A DNA stretch of 21,841 bases from NCBI GenBank assembly GCA_964587515.1, contig CAZPMO010000073.1, forward strand, positions 1 to 21,841, read 5' to 3'. A program made the translations under genes and the position numbers. The notes beneath the pieces were generated by a model that was not told the DNA's origin, made no database searches, and was given only the letters and a program-made list of their open reading frames with translations. This DNA is from CAZPMO01 sp964587515. GTDB taxonomy: Bacteria > Pseudomonadota > Alphaproteobacteria > MPNO01. The stretch's first letter is position 1; the number at the start of each line of letters is the position of its first letter. Below, piece by piece: positions 1-6,955 of the stretch.

Positions 1-60
1 CAGCTTCTCAAGGCAGGGTCGAATGAACAACCTATTGAGACATCACAACTAGAGCGCCAT

Positions 61-816
61 ATGACCGATTCCATTCCGACACAAATTCATCGGGCCACGT
101 CCGGGCGGACCTATAAGGGCATCTATATTCACGCCGCGCCCGGTCTGCATGAATCCGTGTCGGAAAAAATTCGGACAGCGCCGACGACGAATGGCAAACG
201 AATTCTAGAACTGGGTTGCGGTTCGGGCGCATTGACCCAGCGCTTGTGCGATGACGGGTTCGAGGTCCGCGCCGTCGATCTTGAATTGGACGGATTTCAG
301 ACCGACGCCGAAGCCCTGTCTATGGATTTGAACGATGATTTCGCCGATCGTTTGGGCGATAGGGACTATGATCTGATCGTCGCCGTCGAACTGCTTGAGC
401 ACCTGGAAAACCCGCATCATTTTTTGCGCCAGGTTTCAAAGCTGATGACGCCCGAAACGCGTCTGTGGTTGTCGTTTCCCAATCTGCATTTGTATATGAG
501 CACTTGGAAGTTTCTACGGGACACCAGCTTTATTTCATGGAACATCCATCAATATTGGGAAACCGGGCACCAGACCTTGCTGCCCGGCTGGCTGTTTGAG
601 CAGCATCTGAAAAAAGCCGGGCTCGCGGTCGAGAACAAGGATTACGTCGCGCCGCTGGATTTGCGCCTGGCCCATCCCAATCCGGTCAAGCGCTTGCTAA
701 GCTTCGCCGTATTGGCGATCATCCGCTTGCTGACGCCCGGCGTGTCGCTTAAACAGCGCCGCGCCAATTGCGTCTTGTACAGTGTCCGCCTGGCCGGCGA
801 TGGAGCGCGCGATTAA
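61..816 (+). CDS. class I SAM-dependent methyltransferase
   Basis: The protein (251 aa) carries the SAM-binding motif I LELGCGSG at residues 49-56, an acidic strand-2 end (AVDLE), and a motif IV-like DLIVAVELLEHLENP, which is the Methyltransf_11/23 pattern. The C-terminal third has hydrophobic stretches (LLSFAVLAIIRLL) that may touch the membrane. By family it transfers a methyl group from SAM; the polysaccharide neighbours suggest a sugar or glycan substrate, which is inference. The ATG at 61 has no clear ribosome-binding site, and the same frame stays open to the left window edge, so the true start could lie upstream. Two other frames close at 24-26 and 50-52, either of which could be the end of an upstream gene. 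Its TAA shares a TTAA with the stop of the convergent SIS gene. Confidence 0.85.
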   Translation: MTDSIPTQIHRATSGRTYKGIYIHAAPGLHESVSEKIRTAPTTNGKRILELGCGSGALTQRLCDDGFEVRAVDLELDGFQTDAEALSMDLNDDFADRLGDRDYDLIVAVELLEHLENPHHFLRQVSKLMTPETRLWLSFPNLHLYMSTWKFLRDTSFISWNIHQYWETGHQTLLPGWLFEQHLKKAGLAVENKDYVAPLDLRLAHPNPVKRLLSFAVLAIIRLLTPGVSLKQRRANCVLYSVRLAGDGARD

Positions 817-1451
817 AATTTTTTCCTGCCGACGAGGCGCGGGTCCATATGGGACTGCCGAAGATGCTGGGCGAATATGTGCATCAGCGATTGGTGCAGA
901 TCTTCAATGACGCCGTAATTGTCGGCGTCGACATGGATATTTATCTCGGCGCCCTTTGCGCTCCTGCCACCATCGAATCCCGTTAGGGCCAATGTTCTGA
1001 CACCGTTTTCGCGGGCCCATTCGATTGGCCTAACGATATTCTCGGAATCACCGGATGAACTGATTGTCAAAAGGACGTCTCCCGGCGCCGCCATGGTTTG
1101 AAGTTGATAGACGAACACATCATCGTATGAAATATCATTGGCGATCGCGGTTATGATTTCGATATTTGAACTGAGACTGACCAGTTTTGGCTTTAGGTCC
1201 GTGTCGGTCTGAATCCCTTTTTGAAAATCGCAGAGCAGATGATTGGAGATCGCCGCTGAGCCGCCATTTCCACAGCTGAAAATCGTTTGTTCATCATGTA
1301 GGGCCGACCCGAGTATTTCGACCGCCCGATTGATCATATCAAAATCGAGGGATTTCCAGGCGGTTGATATTTCTTCCTGATACGCGCGCGCATAATCAGC
1401 GCCACGTTCAAATTTCTCGCGAGGAAAGGAGGAGGACTCACCGATTTCCAT
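813..1451 (-). CDS. SIS-domain protein, phosphoheptose isomerase-like
   Basis: A 212-aa protein with the sugar-isomerase signature CGNGGSAAISNH at residues 60-71 and a phosphate loop SSSGDS at 131-136. This is the GmhA/sedoheptulose-7-phosphate isomerase subfamily. Compared with the canonical gmhA at 10412-10984, the AAEL segment carrying the catalytic Glu is replaced by CDFQKG, and the QEMH motif by a C-terminal HQSLMH. It may therefore be a variant isomerase for a different phosphosugar, or a heptose enzyme dedicated to a capsule. The ATG has a fair ribosome-binding site (GAAGGG about 10 nt upstream). GC is visibly lower than in the genes after 7 kb. It is convergent with the first methyltransferase and lies downstream of galE, 174 bp away, with a separate conserved upstream element. 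Confidence 0.82.
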   Translation of the reverse strand: MEIGESSSFPREKFERGADYARAYQEEISTAWKSLDFDMINRAVEILGSALHDEQTIFSCGNGGSAAISNHLLCDFQKGIQTDTDLKPKLVSLSSNIEIITAIANDISYDDVFVYQLQTMAAPGDVLLTISSSGDSENIVRPIEWARENGVRTLALTGFDGGRSAKGAEINIHVDADNYGVIEDLHQSLMHIFAQHLRQSHMDPRLVGRKKF

Positions 1452-1519
1452 GATTGTCGCTGCCCTTCAGGCATGTATCAATTCATCACGCACCCGCGAA
1501 GAAGCTGAGCGCGCCGAAA

Positions 1520-1549
1520 GTTATCATATTTTTCGATCCAGGTTATCAT
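1520..1549 (-). repeat. copy 1 of an element repeated upstream of the SIS gene and galE
   Basis: Read on the minus strand it is GATAACCTGGATCGAAAAA followed by TATGATAAC. On the plus strand it begins and ends with the same 8-mer, GTTATCAT, at 1520-1527 and 1542-1549, with starts 22 bp apart (about two helical turns). It lies about 70 bp upstream of the SIS start codon. The second copy at 2671-2700 matches at about 23 of 26 core positions. It could be an operator, a promoter with TATGAT as the -10, or a coding remnant: the plus-strand reading gives IIFFDPGY here and IIFFNPGY in copy 2. Confidence 0.5.
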
Positions 1550-1625
1550 GACGGCGCGCGCAAGGCCTTCGAGCCAGAGTCCACGGACATCCCGCCGCCT
1601 CCGCCGGCCGCCGCCGGAACGCCCT

Positions 1626-2612
1626 TCATTTCGTGCTCTCCCCGGAACCATGCCATCTCCAAGCGGTCTCGATAATACGTTCGAAATCCGAGAGCCGCGG
1701 GCTCCAGCCGAGATACGTTTGAGCCCGTTCGCAACTGGCGACGAGTACGGGCAGATCACCGGGGCGCCTCTCGCAACGCTCCGCGGGCACGTTCCGCCCA
1801 CTCACGCGCTCCACGGCGCCTATCACTTCCAGCACCGACTGCCCTACCCCGGTCCCCAGATTCAACGCAAACGCCGCATCGCCCGCGGCAAGCCGCTGCA
1901 AGGCAAGGAGATGTGCATCCGCGAGATCGGTGACGTGGATGTAGTCACGAATACATGTGCCGTCTGGTGTCGGATAATCGGTACCGTAGATATCCACGTG
2001 CGCGCGCATTCCGCGTGCCGCCTGAATAACCAATGGAATGAGATGCGTCTCCGGATCGTGATCCTCGCCTAGATCGCCGTTTGGATCCGCGCCCGCTGCG
2101 TTGAAGTATCGGAGCGCCGCATACTTGAGCCCGTATGCCCGGGCGCAATCCGCGAGGATGCGTTCGATCATCAGTTTGCTGCGCCCGTAGGGATTGATCG
2201 GTTCCTGAGGATGATCTTCCGGGATGGGGATGGTCTGCGGTGCGCCGTAGGTGGCGCAGGTGCTCGACAATACTATGATCGGGCAATCGAAACGGCGCAT
2301 GGCCTCCAGCAGTGAGATCGTACCGGCCACGTTATTCTGGTAATACTTCCCCGGATCAGCCACCGACTCGCCGACGTCGGTGAAGGCCGCGAGGTGAATT
2401 ACCGCACTCGGGCGATATTGTTCAAACGCACTGGCGATCGCGTTCTCATCGAGAATGCTTCCATTTACTGACGGTCCCCATTGCACCGCCCACTCGTGAC
2501 CGTGGACAAAATTGTCGAAACAGACTGGCCGGTAACCTGCGGCCGCCAAGGCCTTACAGGTGTGACTGCCGATGTATCCAGCTCCACCGGTTACGAGAAT
2601 CGTCATGGTCAT
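1626..2612 (-). CDS. galE: UDP-glucose 4-epimerase
   Basis: A 328-aa extended short-chain dehydrogenase. It shows the NAD-binding glycine motif TGGAGYIGSH (residues 8-17), the strand-4 motif HLAAFTDVGES, the catalytic segment LSSTCATYG (115-123) and the Tyr-Lys pair of NPYGRSK (Y142, K146). Length and motifs are those of full-length GalE, which interconverts UDP-glucose and UDP-galactose in the cytoplasm and supplies galactosyl units for surface polysaccharides. The start could be the ATG at 2612 or the in-frame ATG at 2606; the second gives the more usual N-terminus MTILVTGG. Neither has a strong ribosome-binding site. A 26-bp element shared with the SIS gene sits about 60 bp upstream. Confidence 0.93.
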   Translation of the reverse strand: MTMTILVTGGAGYIGSHTCKALAAAGYRPVCFDNFVHGHEWAVQWGPSVNGSILDENAIASAFEQYRPSAVIHLAAFTDVGESVADPGKYYQNNVAGTISLLEAMRRFDCPIIVLSSTCATYGAPQTIPIPEDHPQEPINPYGRSKLMIERILADCARAYGLKYAALRYFNAAGADPNGDLGEDHDPETHLIPLVIQAARGMRAHVDIYGTDYPTPDGTCIRDYIHVTDLADAHLLALQRLAAGDAAFALNLGTGVGQSVLEVIGAVERVSGRNVPAERCERRPGDLPVLVASCERAQTYLGWSPRLSDFERIIETAWRWHGSGESTK

Positions 2613-2670
2613 TTTTAATCACATTTGCGCATCGCTCGGCCCATTCGAATGACGGCGACGACCTCAATTG

Positions 2671-2700
2671 GTATCATATTTTTTAACCCAGGTTATCGAG
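2671..2700 (-). repeat. copy 2 of the element upstream of galE
   Basis: Minus-strand reading: GATAACCTGGGTTAAAAAA followed by TATGATACC. It starts about 60 bp upstream of the galE ATG, nearly the same distance as copy 1 from the SIS gene. The outer blocks GATAACCTGG and AAAAATATGATA are conserved and only the middle 4-5 bases differ. See copy 1 at 1520-1549. Confidence 0.5.
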
Positions 2701-2741
2701 GCGTATTGAAATCAGCAATAAAAATGGGTCTCGGAGCGCTC

Positions 2742-2900
2742 GGGCTGGAATTCCTTTATCCTCTAATGTCTCCTGGCGGGGTGCTGATCATCGACGATTA
2801 CGGCCATTGGCAAGGGGCGAAACAGGCCGTAGACACGTGTTTCCATGACCAGCGTGTTTGACTGCACCGGGTACGTGATAGAGGTGACTCCCGGGAAGTT
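2742..2900 (+). pseudogene. C-terminal remnant of a TylF-type O-methyltransferase
   Basis: The plus strand encodes EFLYPLMSPGGVLIIDDYGH (from 2748) followed by WQGAKQAVD. This is the highly conserved C-terminal block of the TylF/MycF (macrocin O-methyltransferase) family, including the metal-binding DD pair. The frame hits a stop at 2859-2861. The continuation seems to lie one frame over (VFDCTGYVIEV, about 2853-2885), matching the family's terminal DYTGR-like segment. About 200 N-terminal residues are missing, so this is a decayed fragment of a deleted glycan or secondary-metabolite methyltransferase. It is convergent with the methyltransferase ending at 2938. Confidence 0.72.
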
Positions 2901-2937
2901 GAGATCGAGGGTTTTCTGGTGGATTGATGGGGCAGAA

Positions 2938-3789
2938 TCACGGCTTTCGCGCCGTCATTTGCAAAAAGAACCCGGAATGCCGCTCAAAGAAGGAACGAAA
3001 CCAGGGAAGCGGGAAATAGTTGAGACTTGTCTTCCAAAATTCGAAATCCTCGAAACCCGGGAAGAGCTCTTTAGCCTCCGCTTTGGAATAGAAGCTCGAG
3101 TGCGGATTGAAGTTGTTCGCGCCGGCTGTCGATGTGTCTGTACTTACATTGAGAAGCCGTTTCTTGCTGAGGCCAAATTCCTTACAGATATCGAACACGT
3201 CCCCCAGCTTCTTGGGGCCTCTGTACGCCAGCGACCTTCCCCCGGGAAGATGTAACAGCAACCATATCAAGGGATACACGACGCCGATCACGAGATAGTA
3301 ATGATACGAGTGTCGTCCATAGAGCATAACCCGCAAATTTCCGGCGGGCTTCAAAACACGGGCGACCTCACGGCAGGCGGCTTTTGTGTCAGGGACATGG
3401 TGCAAGACGCCGATGGAAAAGACGAGATCGAACGAATTATCGGCGAACGGTAACCGCGTGGCATCGGCATTCGTAAACCTTCTCGGCAACTCATGCTGTC
3501 TGAAATGTTCTTTGGCCAGCGCCAGGCTCTCAATGCTCAGATCTACCGCCTGGTAGTCTATCCCGTTCTCGCTGAGATAACGGCCGTCGACGGCGATCCC
3601 ACATCCGACCTCGAGCACTTTTTGGCCTTGGCACGACGCCAGAAATTCGCGACGTCTCGATGTTCCGTTTTGCCGCCAACGTTCATAGATTGCATCGAAC
3701 ATTTCCCGACTGCCGCGTTCGAATGGAACGCTGTCGGTGCTGATCGGGTGCGCATCCCAGTAACGTCGCACATCGGTTGTTTTGGGCAT
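2938..3789 (-). CDS. class I SAM-dependent methyltransferase (UbiE/Methyltransf_11 type)
   Basis: A 283-aa protein with motif I KVLEVGCGIAVDG (about residues 57-69), acidic loop AVDLS, and FDLVFSIGVLHHVPD as the motif IV region, followed by the ARVLKPAG segment typical of Methyltransf_11 proteins. A hydrophobic stretch (YYLVIGVVYPLIWLLLHL) after the core could associate with the membrane. The substrate is unknown; the neighbouring galE and SIS genes suggest a sugar or a lipid-linked glycan. GC is lower than in the downstream housekeeping genes. The ATG at 3789 has no strong ribosome-binding site. The upstream 75 bp lead into a transposase fragment and then a tRNA gene. Confidence 0.85.
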   Translation of the reverse strand: MPKTTDVRRYWDAHPISTDSVPFERGSREMFDAIYERWRQNGTSRRREFLASCQGQKVLEVGCGIAVDGRYLSENGIDYQAVDLSIESLALAKEHFRQHELPRRFTNADATRLPFADNSFDLVFSIGVLHHVPDTKAACREVARVLKPAGNLRVMLYGRHSYHYYLVIGVVYPLIWLLLHLPGGRSLAYRGPKKLGDVFDICKEFGLSKKRLLNVSTDTSTAGANNFNPHSSFYSKAEAKELFPGFEDFEFWKTSLNYFPLPWFRSFFERHSGFFLQMTARKP

Positions 3790-3866
3790 TTCGTCTGGCG
3801 ATCATTCGAGTGGGTACGCACGGTCGAGGGAAATACTAGAGCACATTTCGAGCTGAGTGAATCGGT

Positions 3867-4016
3867 TTAGGGGTTTCCTGTTCGATCGTCGATCTGAATG
3901 TCGATCACCGCGACCGACGGGCTCGCCTCGCGCCCTTCCTGATTGCCCACCGCGACGTAGAGCGCGTGATGAATACGCTCCAGCGTGCCGCCCCAAGCCG
4001 TTTGCGCCCGGTGCGA
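3867..4016 (-). pseudogene. IS5-type transposase fragment
   Basis: The minus strand reads, in one open frame, TAWGGTLERIHHALYVAVGN then QEGREASPSVAVIDIQ and ends at a TAA (3867-3869). The segment LERIHHALY...GREASP...IDSQ is the hallmark of the N-terminal/DDE junction of IS5-family transposases; the last residue group here is IDIQ instead of IDSQ. About 45-50 residues survive, with no start codon in frame (a stop sits just upstream at about 4017-4019), so it is a dead fragment. It lies 24 bp from the tRNA-Arg gene and marks past insertion activity at this site. No terminal inverted repeats were found. Confidence 0.72.
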
Positions 4017-4040
4017 TCATGGCGTAGTTTCGTCTCATGC

Positions 4041-4117
4041 GCGCCCGTAGCTCAGCTGGATAGAGCGCTGGCCTCCGAAGCCAGAGGTCACAGGTTCGAA
4101 TCCTGTCGGGCGCGCCA
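4041..4117 (+). tRNA. tRNA-Arg (anticodon CCG)
   Basis: Complete cloverleaf of 77 nt with encoded CCA. Acceptor arms GCGCCCG (4041-4047) and CGGGCGC (4107-4113) pair perfectly, the discriminator is G, and CCA is at 4115-4117. The D-arm is AGCTCAGCTGGATAGAGC. The anticodon stem CTGGC/GCCAG encloses loop CTCCGAA, giving anticodon CCG, which reads CGG arginine codons. The T-arm is CAGGTTCGAATCCTG. A run of eight T follows at 4119-4126 and probably ends transcription. tRNA genes are common integration sites, and the composition changes to the left of this one, but I saw no duplicated 3' end of the tRNA inside the window. Confidence 0.97.
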
Positions 4118-4183
4118 CTTTTTTTTACAACGTGTCGCTGGTAGGTCTGGTCCGTGGCGGGCGAGGACCGCCGGGAGGCGCGC

Positions 4184-5266
4184 TCAGCCCGGTGATGCGA
4201 TTTCCCGTAGCCGCCGGGCCGCGTCCTCGGCCAGCCGGCGGGTAAGATCGCCGGAACCGGTCTCCTGGCAGAGGCCGGCGGCCTGCCCCGACCACAGGGA
4301 AGTAAAGTCACTCCGCCCCCGGGCTTCGGCGGCCGCCTTCAACGGCGCCAACGCGCCACCGGCCGTTGGGAATGCCGGAGTCAGGTCGGACATGGGCCCG
4401 ATCTCGCGCATGATCCGGTTCACGACGCCACGCGCCGGCCTGCCGGAAAACAGATTGGTCAAGGCGGTGCCGTCGTCGCGGGCCGCGCCAAGAGCCGTTC
4501 GGTGCAGGTCGGAGATCAAGGATTCCGGGGTGAAGAGGTAGGCTGTGCCGATCTGGGCTCCCGCCGCCCCGAGCGCGAACGCCGCCGCCATGCCGCGCCC
4601 GTCGGCAATGCCGCCGGAGGCGATCACCGGCGCCTTCACGGCATCGACGATCTGCGGCACCAGGGCGAATGTTCCGGCCTGTGTCGCGATATCGTCGGTC
4701 AGGAACATGCCCCGATGCCCGCCCGCCTCGTAGCCCTGTGCGATGATGGCGTCGCAACCGTTTTCGTCCAGCCAGCGGGCTTCCGCGACCGTGGTCGCCG
4801 AGGCGAGCACGCGGCAGCCCGCTTCCTTGACTCGATCGAGCAATGGTTTTTCGGGCAACCCGAAATGAAAACTCACGACCTCGGGTTTCAGATCCTCCAC
4901 GATCGCGCACATGGCCTCGTCGAAAGGGGCGCGATTGACGGTCGGCGCCGGCGCGGACGAGTCCAGTCCGAGTTCCTCGTAATAGGCGGTCAGATGGCGT
5001 TTCCATGCGACATCCTGGTCCGGATCGGGCGCCGCCGGCGTGTGACAGAAGAAGTTGACGTTCACGGGCTTCGCCGTCTGCTGGCGAATGACGCCGATTT
5101 CGGCGCGCACCTTGGTCGCGTCGAGCATCGCGCAAGGGAGCGAGCCCAGACCGCCGGCCTCGCTCACCGCGATCGCCATGGCCGAGCCGTTCGCGCCCGC
5201 CATGGGCGCCTGGATGATCGGCAGGTCGACGCCGATGAGATCGAGCAATTCCCGATTGGACCACAT
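4184..5266 (-). CDS. nitronate monooxygenase-family FMN oxidoreductase
   Basis: A 360-aa TIM-barrel flavoprotein of the 2-nitropropane dioxygenase/NMO family. It has the N-terminal PIIQAPMAG motif (residues 16-24), the GYEAGGHRG motif (178-186) with the presumed catalytic His at 184, and the FMN-phosphate loop PVIASGGIADGRG followed by GAQIGTAYL. By family it oxidises nitronates (such as propionate-3-nitronate) with FMN and oxygen; some members act as enoyl reductases, so the substrate is uncertain. The ATG at 5266 is preceded by a good ribosome-binding site (GGAGAT, 7-8 nt upstream). It is divergent from the dienelactone hydrolase gene, with 215 bp between the starts. Confidence 0.9.
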   Translation of the reverse strand: MWSNRELLDLIGVDLPIIQAPMAGANGSAMAIAVSEAGGLGSLPCAMLDATKVRAEIGVIRQQTAKPVNVNFFCHTPAAPDPDQDVAWKRHLTAYYEELGLDSSAPAPTVNRAPFDEAMCAIVEDLKPEVVSFHFGLPEKPLLDRVKEAGCRVLASATTVAEARWLDENGCDAIIAQGYEAGGHRGMFLTDDIATQAGTFALVPQIVDAVKAPVIASGGIADGRGMAAAFALGAAGAQIGTAYLFTPESLISDLHRTALGAARDDGTALTNLFSGRPARGVVNRIMREIGPMSDLTPAFPTAGGALAPLKAAAEARGRSDFTSLWSGQAAGLCQETGSGDLTRRLAEDAARRLREIASPG

Positions 5267-5323
5267 GCGAACCCATCTCCTTTGTCGAGGACCAATCCAT
5301 TATGCGCCAACTCGTGGATGGTG

Positions 5324-5443
5324 ACCCGCGGTTTTCCGTGGGTCCTTAAAACAAAAACTTGTGTCAAACAAAGACTTGTGGAGTGTGAAAGGATGCGGAA
5401 ATCTGCGATACTTTATAGGCCTCCCGAGCCTTGTGGCGGGAGG
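5324..5443. promoter_or_regulatory. two hairpins in the divergent intergenic region
   Basis: Between the two divergent genes lie two inverted repeats: ACCCGCGG-TTTT-CCGTGGGT at 5324-5343 (8 bp with one G-T pair) and CCTCCCG-N10-CGGGAGG at 5420-5443 (7 bp). The segment between is AT-rich (CTTAAAACAAAAACTTGTG) and ends in GATACTTTATAG, a possible -10 for the plus-strand gene. The second hairpin would then fall in the 5' leader. Neither is followed by a T-run, so they are operator or leader candidates rather than terminators. Confidence 0.25.
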
Positions 5444-5481
5444 ACCGGTGCGAACTTTCCCTCGCCACAACTTCTGAATGA

Positions 5482-6330
5482 ATGAACACAACCCCCATGT
5501 CCGGACAGCAGATCAAGATATCCTCATCCGACGGCGGCACATTCGACGCCTATATGGCGCTGCCCGCCGTGCCGACGGCGCCCGGTATCGTCATGCTGCA
5601 TGAGATTTTCGGTGTCACGGACTGGATTCGGGAAACCGCCGATCTGTTTGCCGGGCACGGATATTGCGTCATCGCGCCCGATATGTTCTGGCGATTGCAG
5701 CCGAATTTCGTCGGCGACTATGGGGATCCGGTCGCGACCGAGCAGGGCCGCCGATACAAGGCGCTGATCGATCACGACAAGGCGATGGACGATATCGCGG
5801 CCGTCATCGCACGGCTTAAATCGCTGCCCGAATGCAACGGCCGGATCGGGGCGACCGGGTTCTGCACCGGCGGTACGCTGGCCTATCTGGCGGCGGCGCG
5901 ATTGGATATAGACGCGGCGGTCTCCTATTACGGCACCCAGATTCACGAATTCCTCGACGAGGGCCGTAACATCACCTGCCCGGCGGTCTTTCACATGGGG
6001 CTTCAGGACGACCGCGTGCCCGAAGGCCTTTCGGAGACGGCGCGGGCGGCCTGGGACGGCGTCCCAAATCTCGAAATTCACACCTATGACGCGGGACACG
6101 CCTTCGCCCATACGGGCCGGTCCGAATATTATGCGGAAGCGGCGAGCCTGCGGGCCCACGCCCGAACCTTCGATCTGTTCGACGCGCTTCGCGGACAGGC
6201 GTTAGTATCTAGGCACCTAATCATGGTGTTATATCGCAGGTGTGGAGACGCTGGAATACTTTGTGCGAGAAAGATAAGGCACTATTCCAATTACAATAGA
6301 AGAATCATCGGCCGGCACCGGTCAGCTTGA
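5482..6330 (+). CDS. dienelactone hydrolase-family protein with an atypical C-terminal tail
   Basis: The alpha/beta hydrolase core shows the family landmarks: IVMLHEIFGV near residues 35-44, nucleophile Cys128 in GFCTGG, the acid Asp in GLQDDRVP (D176/D177) and His206 in DAGHAF. The Cys-Asp-His triad is that of carboxymethylenebutenolidase (DLH), which opens dienelactone to maleylacetate; many homologues have other ester substrates. Family members usually end near residue 235-240. Here the core ends at about residue 238 (DALRG) and a further 44 residues of unlike composition follow (from about 6196), coinciding with a sharp drop in GC, so the natural C-terminus has probably been replaced by read-through into foreign DNA. 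An internal ATG at 5497 is an alternative start. Neither ATG has an obvious ribosome-binding site. Confidence 0.85.
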   Translation: MNTTPMSGQQIKISSSDGGTFDAYMALPAVPTAPGIVMLHEIFGVTDWIRETADLFAGHGYCVIAPDMFWRLQPNFVGDYGDPVATEQGRRYKALIDHDKAMDDIAAVIARLKSLPECNGRIGATGFCTGGTLAYLAAARLDIDAAVSYYGTQIHEFLDEGRNITCPAVFHMGLQDDRVPEGLSETARAAWDGVPNLEIHTYDAGHAFAHTGRSEYYAEAASLRAHARTFDLFDALRGQALVSRHLIMVLYRRCGDAGILCARKIRHYSNYNRRIIGRHRSA

Positions 6331-6868
6331 TTCGCGAGTGCTTGATCTGTCAGACATGATCTGAGCAACTTTTTCACAAGATATACACAATTTTATTAGT
6401 GAACACACTAGATGTTGGGGAGAAGACGCTGTATCGTTTCTTCATAATCCATGCTTTGATCGATATGCAAAATTCCTTCGCTTCACTTCGGCGAAATTCC
6501 CAGTAGAACGCAACATTCAGCAACAACTAATCAGTTGCTGTATTAATTTTTGTATAAAGATGATTCGTAGAAAAAAAATCCTAAAATTTCTGTGTAAATT
6601 GTGGTTTAATACCAGAAGATTTCAAAATTATCTCATTTAAAAGTATATATCTAGCAGAGGGTGTTATCCGTCGGAATACAGGCTAGTAGTTTTGTTCCAG
6701 CACGCCGCAAGAGCAATCTTGAGTACTTGGCTTCGAACCTCCTGCGTTGATCGATATTAAAGAAGTGTCGCGAGCTTGCCCCTATCGCGGAGTTCCATGA
6801 ATCGAGCTTTTCCAACAAACGCTTCTGATCCTTTTGGCATGGCGGGCCATCATTTTCCAAAAACGCAA
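6199..6868. other. AT-rich island without recognisable genes
   Basis: GC falls abruptly from about 65 percent to roughly 18-28 percent in the core (6541-6660), then rises again after 6850. It contains the last 44 codons of the hydrolase gene, a terminator-like hairpin (6518-6551) and a weak inverted repeat at 6344-6361 followed by a T-run at 6370-6374. A 69-codon open frame on the minus strand (6651-6860) resembles nothing I know and lacks a convincing ribosome-binding site. No terminal inverted repeats, target duplications or transposase motifs were seen. It is most likely horizontally acquired DNA, or the debris of an element whose coding part is gone. Confidence 0.55.
6518..6551 (+). terminator. 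candidate intrinsic terminator
   Basis: A perfect 7-bp stem, CAGCAAC (6518-6524) with GTTGCTG (6534-6540), encloses a 9-nt loop and is followed by TATTAATTTTT. It lies about 190 bp past the stop of the hydrolase gene on the same strand and could end that transcript. The stem is only moderately GC-rich and the T-run is broken, so confidence is moderate. Confidence 0.4.
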
Positions 6869-6905
6869 AGCCCGCCCGCGCTTGCGCCGTCCCGTCCGGC
6901 GGGCT
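6869..6905 (-). terminator. GC-rich hairpin, possible minus-strand terminator
   Basis: AGCCCGCC (6869-6876) pairs with GGCGGGCT (6898-6905) over a 21-nt loop. On the minus strand the stem is followed by TTGCGTTTTTGG. There is no minus-strand gene to terminate here now, so it may be a relic of the sequence order before the AT-rich DNA was acquired, or a leader structure of the next plus-strand gene. Confidence 0.25.
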
Positions 6906-6955
6906 AGGTGTGGGGGAGGATTTTGTACTATCGCAACCGCGAAGGGAGGTTCGCC

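Noticed and set aside
1454..1675. 73-codon plus-strand ORF between the SIS gene and galE
   Set aside because: Pro-rich end derived from GC-rich DNA, overlaps the galE end, no ribosome-binding site; only its IIFFDPGY match to copy 2 of the repeat is of interest.
3802..4311. Minus-strand protein containing DRIRTCDLWLRRPALYPAEL
   Set aside because: This peptide is the translation of the antisense of the tRNA-Arg gene, a well-known false protein.
6651..6860. 69-codon minus-strand ORF in the AT-rich island
   Set aside because: No recognised similarity, weak start and no neighbours; kept only as part of the island description.
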